From assembly GCF_900094565.1 (NCBI RefSeq), contig NZ_FMAF01000021.1, positions 39,003-103,002 on the forward strand: a DNA stretch of 64,000 nt, given 5' to 3'. A program made the position numbers and the translations under genes. This DNA comes from Martinezella lusitana. GTDB lineage: Bacteria > Pseudomonadota > Alphaproteobacteria > Rhizobiales > Rhizobiaceae. Every line of letters begins with the position of its first letter. Positions within the stretch are counted from its first letter, which is position 1. A model generated the notes under the pieces. It had not been told where the DNA came from and searched no databases. It saw nothing but the letters and a program-made list of their open reading frames with translations. Positions 25,036-33,540 of this stretch are shown here, piece after piece.

Positions 25036-25890
25036 ATGGCTATGCAATCTGCATCATTGTTAAACCGACTTGAGAAAGATCTCCCCGAGGGGCTGGTCGT
25101 GGATGCCGCTTGGCTGGAAGAGCGCGGTATCGCCAGTAATTTGCGTGCTTACTACGTCAAGGCCGGCTGGCTGGAACAGCCGGTGCGCAGCGTCTATAAA
25201 AGGCCGCGTGGCAGGCTGAGCTGGCAGCAAGTTGTTATCTCTCTTCAGACCCTGCTCTTGCGAACACCGTTCTATGTCGGTGGGCGCACGGCATTGGAGC
25301 TACAGGGCTTTGCGCATTATCTTTCGCATGAGACCAAGACCGTTCACCTCTACGGGCCGGGCAAGCCGCCCGCATGGCTGAACAAGCTGAACCTTCCCCA
25401 GCGCTTTGTCTATCACAACAGCGCGACCCTCTTCCGGAATGATCCCGTAACAAAGGGGCTTGGCAGTCTTGCCTGGGATATCGCGGACGGAACAGGCCTT
25501 GATCTCACCCGCTTTCAGGGCGGCAGTCTGACCTCGCTTGCCTGGGGGCAGTGGGATTGGCCTTTGACGCTTTCGCAGCCCGAGCGCGCCTATCTCGAAA
25601 TGCTTGATGAATTGCCGCGCCATGAGAGTTTCCATCAAGCCGACATGATCATGCAGAGCGCAGCAAATTTCAGCCCGAGACGGCTGCAAAAACTGCTGGT
25701 GGATTGCGGCAGTGTGAAGGTCAAGCGCCTGTTCTTCTATTTCGCGGATCGGCATGGCCATGCATGGCTCAAGCGTCTGGATAAAACCGCCATCGATCTC
25801 GGCAAGGGCAAACGCATGCTTGTGCCCGGCGGCAAACTCGATCCGGCCTATCTCATAACCGTGCCAGAGGACCTCAATGCCGTTTCGTGA
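25036..25890 (+). CDS. abiEi: AbiEi-type antitoxin
   Basis: 284 residues. The N-terminal winged helix (about 1-90: LNRLEKDLPEGLVVDAAWLE, LRAYYVKAGWLEQPVRSVYK) is followed by the AbiEi C-terminal domain (FYVGGRTALELQGFAHYL). The protein represses the operon and counteracts AbiEii without a stable toxin complex (type IV). The stop overlaps the toxin start by 14 bp. Its start codon abuts an inverted repeat. Confidence 0.9.
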   Translation: MAMQSASLLNRLEKDLPEGLVVDAAWLEERGIASNLRAYYVKAGWLEQPVRSVYKRPRGRLSWQQVVISLQTLLLRTPFYVGGRTALELQGFAHYLSHETKTVHLYGPGKPPAWLNKLNLPQRFVYHNSATLFRNDPVTKGLGSLAWDIADGTGLDLTRFQGGSLTSLAWGQWDWPLTLSQPERAYLEMLDELPRHESFHQADMIMQSAANFSPRRLQKLLVDCGSVKVKRLFFYFADRHGHAWLKRLDKTAIDLGKGKRMLVPGGKLDPAYLITVPEDLNAVS

Positions 25891-26794
25891 TCAGTATCAG
25901 GCCCAGGTCAGGCTCCTCATGCGCCTTATTCCCATCGAGGCGCGAGAAGCCTGTTTTGCGCTCAAGGGCGGAACGGCGATCAATCTCTTTGTGCGCAACC
26001 TGCCGCGCCTCTCCGTCGATATCGATCTGATGTATCTGCCAGTGAATGAAAGGCCGGAGGCTCTGGCGGACATCGACGCCGCCATGAAGCGCATCAAGGC
26101 GGCAGCTTTGGCGGAACTGCCCGGCGCGCGCGTTACCGAAAACCTCCATGATGGAGCGATCCTGCGCCTTCTTGTGATGGCCGCGGGAACACAGGTGAAG
26201 ATCGAAGTTTCGCCCGTGTTGCGCGGTGTGGTTCACGAACCTTCCACGATTCCCGTCACCGAGGCCGTTGAAGAGGTCTTCGGCTTTGCCGAAACCAGCG
26301 TCCTGTCCTTCGAAGACCTTTTCGCTGGCAAGCTGGTTGCCGCCCTCGACAGTCAGCACCCGCGCGACCTCTTTGACGTGCGCGGCCTGCTCACCAACGA
26401 AGGGCTGAGCGATGACCTGCGTGAAACCTTCATCGTTTATCTGCTCAGTCACAACCGCCCCATGGGCGAAGTGCTATCAGGCCGCGTCAAAGACCTTGCG
26501 AACGAATACCAGAACGGCTTCGAGGGCATGACCGAGGAGGTTGTTGCCATCGAAGAGTTGATAGAAACGCAGCATGAAATGATCGAGGCGCTAATCGGCG
26601 GCATGCCGGATCATCACCGTGAATTTCTGATCGGCTTCGAGCGCGGCGAACCGGACTGGCCCTTGCTCAAGATAGGTCATGTCGCAGAGCTTCCCGCCAT
26701 CCGCTGGCGGCAGCGCAATCTCGACAAGCTCAAGCCCGAACAGCGTTCCGTTCTGGTCGAATTGCTGCGATCTTCCCTTGAACGGCGCGTATAG
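25877..26794 (+). CDS. abiEii: AbiEii/AbiGii-type nucleotidyltransferase toxin
   Basis: 305 residues. Motif I ALKGGTAINL (GGTA 31-34), the metal-binding pair DIDL at 48-51, and the later KIEVSP and FEDLFAGKLVAALDSQHPRD segments with the Lys and Asp of motif IV are all present, so the enzyme looks active. Homologues add nucleotides to tRNA 3' ends or similar acceptors and provide phage resistance or plasmid maintenance. It is out of frame with and overlaps abiEi. Confidence 0.92.
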   Translation: MPFRDQYQAQVRLLMRLIPIEAREACFALKGGTAINLFVRNLPRLSVDIDLMYLPVNERPEALADIDAAMKRIKAAALAELPGARVTENLHDGAILRLLVMAAGTQVKIEVSPVLRGVVHEPSTIPVTEAVEEVFGFAETSVLSFEDLFAGKLVAALDSQHPRDLFDVRGLLTNEGLSDDLRETFIVYLLSHNRPMGEVLSGRVKDLANEYQNGFEGMTEEVVAIEELIETQHEMIEALIGGMPDHHREFLIGFERGEPDWPLLKIGHVAELPAIRWRQRNLDKLKPEQRSVLVELLRSSLERRV

Positions 26795-26917
26795 AAATAC
26801 CCGCCCCGCCAGCTCTGAACACCGGAAAGCAGCGATATTGGGAGCGTCAACTGGGTAGGGGAAGTACGGCAAGATAAAGCGAACCGGGGTTCGCGCTCGC
26901 CTTGCTCGTAAGTGATT

Positions 26918-26953
26918 GTCTGCAATGTTTTCCAGCCGGAAAACATTGCAGAC
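26918..26953. repeat. Perfect 16-bp-stem hairpin
   Basis: GTCTGCAATGTTTTCC, loop AGCC, then GGAAAACATTGCAGAC. Arms are identical over 16 bases. It lies 124 bp downstream of the toxin gene in DNA without genes (26795-27161). No T-run follows; it may be a fused insertion-sequence end or a structured RNA element. Confidence 0.7.
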
Positions 26954-27161
26954 GCAGCTCGAACAGGCACGCAATGCAGGGCCTGACTTGGATTTACGCT
27001 GTACAGATAAGGCCGGCGAGCCGTTCAAACGGCTAGATGTAAGTGTCACTCGCTACACGCCACTGACCCATTATAAATTTGAAAACTGCTTAGTTTAGTG
27101 AAGCAACGCCGCCTGATGGCAACAGACTTTGGACCCAGAGTTGCCGCAGAACGCAATACCG

Positions 27162-27262
27162 GCGGAAGCAATCTGATGGCGACCTGGACACAACACTCCC
27201 TGATTGGATCGGTTCACACGTCCGGATGTTCCGTTTCTTCGGCGGCGTTCCACGGCTGATTG
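27162..27262 (+). pseudogene. IS21-family IstA transposase remnant
   Basis: Two adjoining frames give SNLMATWTQ and then TLPDWIGSHVRMFRFFGGVP followed by RLI. This corresponds to the internal IstA region (..TLPDWIGAH.RAF.FFGGVP..) before the second catalytic Asp. One base change of frame near 27194 and loss of all flanking parts show it is a relic. The 240 bp that follow (27263-27503) show nothing recognisable. Confidence 0.65.
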
Positions 27263-27503
27263 GAAGTCAATGTTCCGCCAATTGGAACTTGCAAGGTCGC
27301 AATTTGGGGAGAAGGATACCTTCCGGCCGGCGGTTCGCTGCCGACGCACCCTCTGCACCGGAGAGACCCGCAACGCCCCCTCAGAATTCGGCTGTAAGTG
27401 AGTTTGCCGTGACGGTCTATGGCTCGAGTAGCGGCTTCTGGCACCTGCCGCAGAGACCACGATGTCCAAATACGATGGCAACGCTTACTCAGCGTCCACT
27501 TGG

Positions 27504-27824
27504 TCAATCGCGGTAGGCCCAATCGGTGATTTCAGCGACCTGCTCGAAGAAGCTGCCAACGCCGCCGCCGGTTGGATTAGCCCGCTGGAGCCATTCCACC
27601 GCCCATGCGATCCATTCTTCAACGCTGTGACCATCGATTTCGGTGGTGGGCGTGACGTTCATTGATCGCAGCGCTGCCAGGAAATCGCGCGCGGCGGCGA
27701 GTTGCGATTTCAGATAGGCGAACAGCGGCGGCGTGAAGTTGACGATCGCGATCGCGATGGAGCTCGGAGAGCCACCAAGCTCCCACCGAGTTCCCGAGAT
27801 CACATCACGAATGAGGCGGCTCAC
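27504..27824 (-). CDS. Hypothetical protein at end of hydrolase operon
   Basis: 106 residues from GTG 27824, overlapping the preceding gene by 20 bp. The sequence (FAYLKSQLAAARDFLAALRS, HSVEEWIAWAVEWLQRANPT, GSFFEQVAEITDWAYRD) is helical and soluble with no membrane segment. I do not recognise the family. Overlap and direction suggest it is the last gene of the 29.5-27.5 kb operon. Confidence 0.5.
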   Translation of the reverse strand: MSRLIRDVISGTRWELGGSPSSIAIAIVNFTPPLFAYLKSQLAAARDFLAALRSMNVTPTTEIDGHSVEEWIAWAVEWLQRANPTGGGVGSFFEQVAEITDWAYRD

Positions 27825-28176
27825 CGATGAGCATCGCGAGCGGGGCGAGCGGCCCGAGGGCGATCAGCTCGAATTCCATCATGCCGGCGACGCCCAGAGG
27901 AAGTTTCTCCAGGAGCTCGTGCGCTTCGGCCGTGCTGGTCGCGTTCACGATGAAGACGACGCCGTAGCCCTCGGTCTGGAAGAACCGCTGCTCGATCTTT
28001 CCGGCGAGATGGTTACGAACTGTCGCGCGGACTTCGTGGGGCAGGACCGGCGCGATCGCCTTGGGCGTGCCCTTGGCCGTGACCGACCCGATCGCCAGGA
28101 TCTTGGTCGTCGGAACGACGACGGCGGCAAGCGCGGGCAGTATCTCGGCATGAACGCGCGGATTCTTGTTGGGCAT
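27805..28176 (-). CDS. Muconolactone-isomerase-like small protein, copy 2
   Basis: 123 residues from ATG 28176 with AAGGAA upstream. VPTTKILAIGSVTAKGTPKA, IEQRFFQTEGYGVVFIVNAT and LLEKLPLGVAGMMEFELIAL follow the ferredoxin-like pattern of muconolactone isomerase/YciI-type proteins. It is clearly paralogous to the next gene upstream (28219-28671) but lacks the signal peptide. Enzymatic role unproven; it may be a small isomerase or binding subunit working with the hydrolase. Confidence 0.65.
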   Translation of the reverse strand: MPNKNPRVHAEILPALAAVVVPTTKILAIGSVTAKGTPKAIAPVLPHEVRATVRNHLAGKIEQRFFQTEGYGVVFIVNATSTAEAHELLEKLPLGVAGMMEFELIALGPLAPLAMLIGEPPHS

Positions 28177-28218
28177 TTTGCTAATTCCTTTTGATATATT
28201 GGTCTGGAACACCACGAA

Positions 28219-28671
28219 CTACTTTGCAGGCTCGGCCAAAAGCACGCGAAGCGGCGCGATCGGGCCGAGCGGGATGATCTGAAATTCCATCATCCCCGCC
28301 TGGCCGAAAGGAAACTTGCCCAGCAGCTCCAACGCCTCCTTAGGATCGGTGACGTTCATCATGAACACGACGCCGCTCTGGTCCTGTTTGAGGTACCACT
28401 GGTCGATTTTCCCAGCGAGATAGAGCCGAACCGTGTCGCGCACTTCGGCGGGGAGGAGCGGCTTCCACTGGTCCGGCGACCCTTTGGCGGTGAAGGTGCC
28501 GATCGCCAGTAGCTTGGTGGTCGGCACGTCAAGGCCCGAGGATGGCGGCGCCGACTGAGCGAACGAAGTGGCCGGCCCGATCGCTGGGAGTAGCGCTACG
28601 ACGACACCGAAGCACGTGAGCATAGTCAAGCGAGTCGCTTTCACAGCGAGCTCGTCGAGGACGCGGCTCAT
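28219..28671 (-). CDS. Muconolactone-isomerase-like protein with signal peptide, copy 1
   Basis: 150 residues; ATG 28671 overlaps the hydrolase stop as ATGA. The first about 40 residues (TRLTMLTCFGVVVALLPAIG ... SFAQS) are a signal peptide, unusual for this family. The mature part repeats copy 2: VPTTKLLAIGTFTAKGSPDQ, DQWYLKQDQSGVVFMMNVTD, FPFGQAGMMEFQIIPLGPIA. Duplication followed by different targeting (periplasm here, cytoplasm for copy 2) is the visible novelty. Confidence 0.65.
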   Translation of the reverse strand: MSRVLDELAVKATRLTMLTCFGVVVALLPAIGPATSFAQSAPPSSGLDVPTTKLLAIGTFTAKGSPDQWKPLLPAEVRDTVRLYLAGKIDQWYLKQDQSGVVFMMNVTDPKEALELLGKFPFGQAGMMEFQIIPLGPIAPLRVLLAEPAK

Positions 28672-29540
28672 GACAGCATCGCCTTCGCCACTTGCGCGGG
28701 CTCGTCGGCCTGCAGCCAATGGCCTGCCGGTATGAGGGTTAGGGACGCATTCTTGAGCTGAGACTGGCGCCGCTCGGCCATGGCGGCGGGGAAGTAAGGA
28801 TCGTACTGTCCCCAGATCAGTTTGACCGGAATATCCAACGCCTTGAGCGCTGCCAGATGCTTGGCGTTTCTGGCATGTTCATCGAAGAATTCCGCGGCCA
28901 ACTGTACGAAGGCGGGCCCGGCGCCAGGTTGGACGATGAAGTTGTTGCTGATCAGCGAACCGATGAACGCGCTGAAATGGCGCTTTTGCGCCTCGGGCAA
29001 AGCGTCCAGGAATTTCTTCTGCTGCCATCTCAGCAGCCATCCAAACTGTTCGGGGCTCTGGGCGATCGCCATGGCCAGGGGCTGGATGTTCCGGGTCGCA
29101 AAGAGCGTGATCATCTCTGGCCAAAAAAAAGTGGAGTCCTCGCTATAGGCCGAGTTGAGCATGATCGCGGAGTCGACGGCGTCCGGATGCGTGAGCACGT
29201 AGTTGAGCGTCGCCATCCCCGAGGAGTCATGAGCGACGGGCACGATCTTCCCTAAGCCCAGACCTTCAACGACTGCTTCAAGGTCACCCAGTTGCTGCTT
29301 GAAGCTATAGGCGGCGCCGGCGGGTTTGTCGGAGGCGCCAAAGCCCAAAAAATCGAACGTCACCACGCGCCGCCCGCTGGCGACCAAGTGCGGAATCAGG
29401 TCGTCCCAGATGTGCTGGTTATCGGGGAAGCCGTGCATGAGCACGAAAGTTGGCCCGGTGCCGGCATAGTCTCGAGTGTACACGCTTCCTTCGACTCGCG
29501 GAATACGGTGCTCGGTGAATGGGGTGTGATCAGAAGACAT
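28668..29540 (-). CDS. Alpha/beta hydrolase, haloalkane-dehalogenase-like
   Basis: 290 residues, start ATG 29540. HGFPDN at 36-41 (oxyanion hole), DFLGFGASDKP strand turn, nucleophile elbow VAHDSSG with Asp105, and the late His in AGHWLQADEP. The Asp nucleophile again indicates the epoxide hydrolase/dehalogenase branch. First gene of a coupled operon with two muconolactone-isomerase-like proteins, suggesting ring-cleavage or lactone chemistry; the pathway is inference. Divergent from the GlxA-type regulator. Confidence 0.85.
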   Translation of the reverse strand: MSSDHTPFTEHRIPRVEGSVYTRDYAGTGPTFVLMHGFPDNQHIWDDLIPHLVASGRRVVTFDFLGFGASDKPAGAAYSFKQQLGDLEAVVEGLGLGKIVPVAHDSSGMATLNYVLTHPDAVDSAIMLNSAYSEDSTFFWPEMITLFATRNIQPLAMAIAQSPEQFGWLLRWQQKKFLDALPEAQKRHFSAFIGSLISNNFIVQPGAGPAFVQLAAEFFDEHARNAKHLAALKALDIPVKLIWGQYDPYFPAAMAERRQSQLKNASLTLIPAGHWLQADEPAQVAKAMLS

Positions 29541-29937
29541 GCATCATCCTTTCTTCCTCGCGGAAGGTTGAGGTAGGCGTTTGGTTGGCCGCTAGTGCCG
29601 CAACACGATCCGCTTCCAGCGAGGTCAAGGAATAGCCGTGCCCGGCGAGCACTCGGCAGCGTGGCCATGGCACTCGAATTGATGACGACCGACTGGACGC
29701 TCCCTTCACTATCCAGGTGGTGAGCAATACCTTGGTTAGGCAGGACGAGATCTGTATGTTGCTTGAGTCTTAACGCGTTTTGTTGACTCGACGTAGGTCG
29801 TTCTTGCCACCATTCGTGACATAGAAGGCGTGAGCCTGCGAAGTTCTCTCGTGGGCACCGAAAATAGGCTTCCGAACGTATCTCGTGGATGTCACTAATT
29901 TAGGGTAGTATATGAATTCCGGACACTAGGAGTGAAT
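29541..29937. promoter_or_regulatory. Divergent promoter region
   Basis: About 400 bp between the hydrolase operon (minus) and the GlxA/AraC regulator (plus). No frame with a ribosome binding site was found. The layout suggests that it carries both promoters and the regulator's sites; no operator could be identified by eye. Confidence 0.4.
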
Positions 29938-30894
29938 ATGCATCGGGTCGGTTTCATCGTGCCGCGCGGATTCCAGTTGATGAGCCTTGCGGCGCTAACG
30001 GCGTTCGAGATCGTGAACCTGCCCCCGGCTGACCAGTGCTACGACATCCATTTGCTGTCTGAACATGGCGGTCCAGTTCGGTCTTCCTCGGGAATGATGC
30101 TGGAAACCGAGGCATTTGGAGATCCCACCTTCGACACCGTCATCGTGGGGTCGATCACCGAGATGGAAATGCCGCCCTCAGATGCGAGCGTGATCGCGTT
30201 CGTACGAGAAGCCGCCAAAGCCTCCAGGCGGACTGCCTCCATCTGCAGCGGCGCGTTTGTACTTGCCGAGGCGGGCCTTCTGAATGGCCGGCGCGCGACG
30301 ATGCACTGGGCCCATGCAGCGAGCTTCAGGATCCGGTTTCCCGACGTCAAAACGGAAGAGGACCGGATATTCATCAACGATGGCCCGATCTGGACCTCGG
30401 CGGGAATGACCGCAGGGATCGACCTCGTTCTAGCATTGATCGATAATGATCTCGGTCCCGAAACCGCGAAGATGGTCGCCAGGCTTCTGGTCATGAACCA
30501 GCGTCGGATGGGCGGACAAAAGCAGCATTCCGCGCTCCTCGACATGACGCCGAAATCCGATCGCATCGAATTGGTCCTGGCTCATATTCGCCAGAATCTC
30601 CGGAACCCGCTCACGATCGAGGAGCTTGCGGCGGTTGCCAATCTCAGCCCCCGCCAGTTCAGCCGTGCCTTTTTGGCCGAGACCGGGCAGTCACCGGCAA
30701 AAGCCGTCGAGCAACTTCGGCTGGAAGCGGCCAGATTCATGATTGAAGAGGGGCGGCACACGGTGAACGTCGTCGCGCAGGAGACAGGTTTTGCCGACCG
30801 CGAACGCATGCGTCGAGCGTTCCTCCGGACCTTCGGTGTGCCCGCGGAGGTATTGCGCAGGACCGCGCGACGGGAGGCGGTGGCGGCTGCCTGA
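29938..30894 (+). CDS. GlxA-type AraC-family regulator
   Basis: 318 residues from ATG 29938, chosen over GTG 29932 because AGGAG at 29928-29932 overlaps the latter. N-terminal DJ-1/PfpI amidotransferase-like domain (CSGAFVLAEAGLLNGRRATM with the nucleophile-elbow Cys), then two AraC helix-turn-helix units (LTIEELAAVANLSPRQFSRA and VNVVAQETGFADRERMRRAF). Regulators of this type respond to small metabolites and activate neighbouring catabolic genes; the divergent hydrolase operon is the obvious candidate target. Confidence 0.9.
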   Translation: MHRVGFIVPRGFQLMSLAALTAFEIVNLPPADQCYDIHLLSEHGGPVRSSSGMMLETEAFGDPTFDTVIVGSITEMEMPPSDASVIAFVREAAKASRRTASICSGAFVLAEAGLLNGRRATMHWAHAASFRIRFPDVKTEEDRIFINDGPIWTSAGMTAGIDLVLALIDNDLGPETAKMVARLLVMNQRRMGGQKQHSALLDMTPKSDRIELVLAHIRQNLRNPLTIEELAAVANLSPRQFSRAFLAETGQSPAKAVEQLRLEAARFMIEEGRHTVNVVAQETGFADRERMRRAFLRTFGVPAEVLRRTARREAVAAA

Positions 30895-30978
30895 CTTTGA
30901 GCTGTCAAGAATGCAGGCTTTTGAGTCAGGCTCTCAATGTGGCGCCGTGCGGCGTTCTCAGCCGTCCGGCTCACGCGC

Positions 30979-31068
30979 GGCGGCCCCATTCGATCTTCCT
31001 GTGGTTTGACTGTTAAAACCGAAGCATTCGGCGATCCGCCTTTTGATACAATTATTGTCGGTGTGCCT
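30979..31068 (+). pseudogene. Fragment of a second GlxA-like regulator
   Basis: GGPIRSSCGLTVKTEAFGDP then PFDTIIVGVP parallels residues of the intact regulator upstream (GGPVRSSSGMMLETEAFGDP, TFDTVIVGS). About 30 residues with 70 percent identity, no start and no continuation. It indicates a past tandem duplication or insertion of a paralogue. The remaining 31069-31521 shows no gene I can support. Confidence 0.65.
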
Positions 31069-31521
31069 TTCCTCGGTCTCAGTGTGCGGCCGCTCAATGC
31101 AAGGCTAGGGAACAGGGTCGGCTTGGTCGGGCCTGTCTTCAGATTGCCCCATGCATCACCTTGGCGCCAAGCAACCTGAGCGACTTGATAGCGCCATCCG
31201 CCAACACGATCGGCGAACGTCTGACGTAGCGCACTTCGGTTTGCCGTTGCGGATGCCTTTTGTTTCGGCTGGACGACGACCGGGGTTGTATAGCGTGCAA
31301 AGCAGTTACTAATGCTTTTGCTCGAAGTGACGAGCGAATTCATTCTACTTAAGGTGAAATTGTTCTGCGGATGATGAAGCATTAGCGTGCCCCCGCAGGT
31401 CTGCGCCTCCACCTTCCATCCGGTGGCGATCGCGCCAAGACCTATCCGCAGTGCCGCAAGGGGACGTAACGGGATTGCGGCTGCTGCTGAAAGGACGCTA
31501 GCTCGAAATTTTGGGGGGCAG

Positions 31522-33204
31522 ATGTTTGCGGATTTAGAGGTCTTTCAACAGGTGTTTGACGTGTGCGTCACGGGCGCAGGCCCGGTCGGTATTTCCGCTG
31601 CACTGGAATTGAGCCGGCGAGGCCTGCGAACGCTGCTTATCGAAGCCGGGCCGAAACGATCGAAACGACCTCACCAAAACGAAACAGGGTTCGACGTAGG
31701 AGACGATATCTATCACGCTGCGGACCGACTTACTTCGGCCACCGGACTTGGCGGCACGTCCGAACGATGGGGTGGGCAATGCGTTGAGCTTGATGATATA
31801 GACTTCGAAGCAAGAGATTATGTCACACACTCCGGTTGGCCTATTGCTCACGAAAAGATTTCGCCTTTCTATCAGCGGGCGCGGTCTCTTTTGAGCAGTA
31901 ATATCGGCGACCAGCGATCGGATCCGGAGCCGGAGCCGGAGACTGATTTTCCAGCATCCCGGGAAAGCTGGACACGAATACGCAACACAGCGAGAGCCAA
32001 CAGGGCTGAGATCGCTTCTTCGCAGAACCTCGTCGTCGCTTTAGACGCGAGGGTCAAAGCTCTGGTGTTCGACCCAGTGGAAGAACGGGTCCATTCCATG
32101 TCGATCGCCTGCCGCGGTGGTTCGTACAAGGTGCGCGCCGACCACTATGTGCTGGCCTGTGGCGGCAGGGGCAATACCCGGCTGCTGCTGAACCTCCAGG
32201 TTGCGTTTCCGCAATTGTTCGGCGGAAGCGATGGGCCGCTCGGCCGCTTCTACATGGGACACCTCGCCGGACAGATCGCGCAGATCGAATTCGCCACCAA
32301 GGAACATGCCGAACGGTATCTTTTTAAGCGTACATCCACCGGAACCTTCGTGTGTAACCGGTTTCAACCCGCCCCCCAATTGCAACGGGCACTCGAGTTG
32401 CCGAATATCGCTTTTTGGCCCACAAACCGGAGGGCTGCTGTCGATGAGGTCGATCCGGCGCTCTCGCTGCTATATCTTTGGAACAGTCGGAAGACCGTCG
32501 TTCACAGGGCGAGATGGGGCGAAGCCGACCGATCCCATTACTATAGTGTGCTGCATAATGTCCTGCGCAATCCTCTTGGCACGACCTCTGCCGCGCTGGC
32601 GCTGTTTAACCAAAAATACCGCGTGGCCGAACCATATGTTCTGCTGCGCAGGCCTGACTTGAGATACGGCCTTCGTTACCATGGGGAGCAAATTCCAAGC
32701 AGTTCAAACCGCGCCTTCCTCAAGCCCGTGCAAGATGCGGACGGCCAGTTCAAGCTCGAGGTCTCATTCCAATATTTACCTCAGGATTTTCGCGGCACGC
32801 TCCAAGCACATCTTGCCCTTGATCGCTGGCTCAAGGAGCGCAAAATAGGCAAGCTGATATTCGATACAGCCCCCGAGAATCTTGAAGAGCATATCGCCGC
32901 ACAAGCCAAAGACGGCTACCATCAGATCGGGTTGACCAAGATGGGCGTGGACCGCAACCACGCCGTCGTCGACCACAACTGTCGCGTCATCGATATCGCT
33001 AACCTCTACATCGCCGGTAGCTCCGTTTTCGCTACATCCGGACAAGCTAACCCCACGCTTCCCGCCGTCGCCTTGGCCGTCAGACTCGCCGAACATCTGG
33101 CTACTCTGGCCCGCCGTCAAAGCACGGCTGCAGGTTTGTCGACGAGCAGCCGCTTGGAACCTCAAAGGGGAACGCCTCTGAGTGTCCCGCGAAGCATTTG
33201 CTGA
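31522..33204 (+). CDS. GMC-family FAD oxidoreductase
   Basis: 560 residues from ATG 31522 after GGGGGG. FAD-binding DVCVTGAGPVGISAALELSR (GxGxxG at 18-23) with LLIEAG, the GMC segment SATGLGGTSERWGGQCVELD, and the C-terminal GMC domain (YHQIGLTKMG, NLYIAGSSVFATSGQANPTL). Flavin-dependent alcohol/sugar oxidase or dehydrogenase; no signal peptide, so cytoplasmic or membrane-associated. The second catalytic His/Asn position seems to be His in HQIG or Asn in QANPT. Substrate unknown; sugar-acid genes follow. Confidence 0.85.
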   Translation: MFADLEVFQQVFDVCVTGAGPVGISAALELSRRGLRTLLIEAGPKRSKRPHQNETGFDVGDDIYHAADRLTSATGLGGTSERWGGQCVELDDIDFEARDYVTHSGWPIAHEKISPFYQRARSLLSSNIGDQRSDPEPEPETDFPASRESWTRIRNTARANRAEIASSQNLVVALDARVKALVFDPVEERVHSMSIACRGGSYKVRADHYVLACGGRGNTRLLLNLQVAFPQLFGGSDGPLGRFYMGHLAGQIAQIEFATKEHAERYLFKRTSTGTFVCNRFQPAPQLQRALELPNIAFWPTNRRAAVDEVDPALSLLYLWNSRKTVVHRARWGEADRSHYYSVLHNVLRNPLGTTSAALALFNQKYRVAEPYVLLRRPDLRYGLRYHGEQIPSSSNRAFLKPVQDADGQFKLEVSFQYLPQDFRGTLQAHLALDRWLKERKIGKLIFDTAPENLEEHIAAQAKDGYHQIGLTKMGVDRNHAVVDHNCRVIDIANLYIAGSSVFATSGQANPTLPAVALAVRLAEHLATLARRQSTAAGLSTSSRLEPQRGTPLSVPRSIC

Positions 33205-33540
33205 TGTCGTGCTGCGTATCGTGCGTCTGATCGGCCGGCTGAGAATTACGCGAAACTCGGCGTTGCTCGCCGAGAAAGTATCGGGCAGCAGGGTGTGTCC
33301 GGCTTTTTTGCCCCGGTCCTCTACGATCGCTAGACGGTCGAGAAATTGCGCGGCATTCCTCTCAACGAAACGCGAGGAACGTATGACACCATCATCGGTG
33401 CCGTCACCTCGGTCGGTAAAAATGTCCTGCAGCGCGTTGCTGCCCTGCACGACGGTCTTTCCAGGATTGTTGTCTTCCTCCCAATTGTGCGATGTTCCTC
33501 AGCGAAACGGCAGGATCTGCGCACAAGGGAAATGGGCGGT
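33205..33540. other. Spacer before GntR gene
   Basis: 336 bp. Open frames exist on both strands but none has a start with a ribosome binding site or a family match. Presumably contains the promoter of the GntR-family gene; a degraded gene cannot be excluded. Confidence 0.35.

Noticed and set aside
26916..27098. 60-residue frame starting in the 16-bp hairpin
   Set aside because: No start site or motif; begins inside the palindrome.
30582..31412. 276-residue minus-strand frame over the GlxA gene end and downstream DNA
   Set aside because: Its C-terminal half is antisense to the regulator and the N-terminal half matches nothing I recognise.
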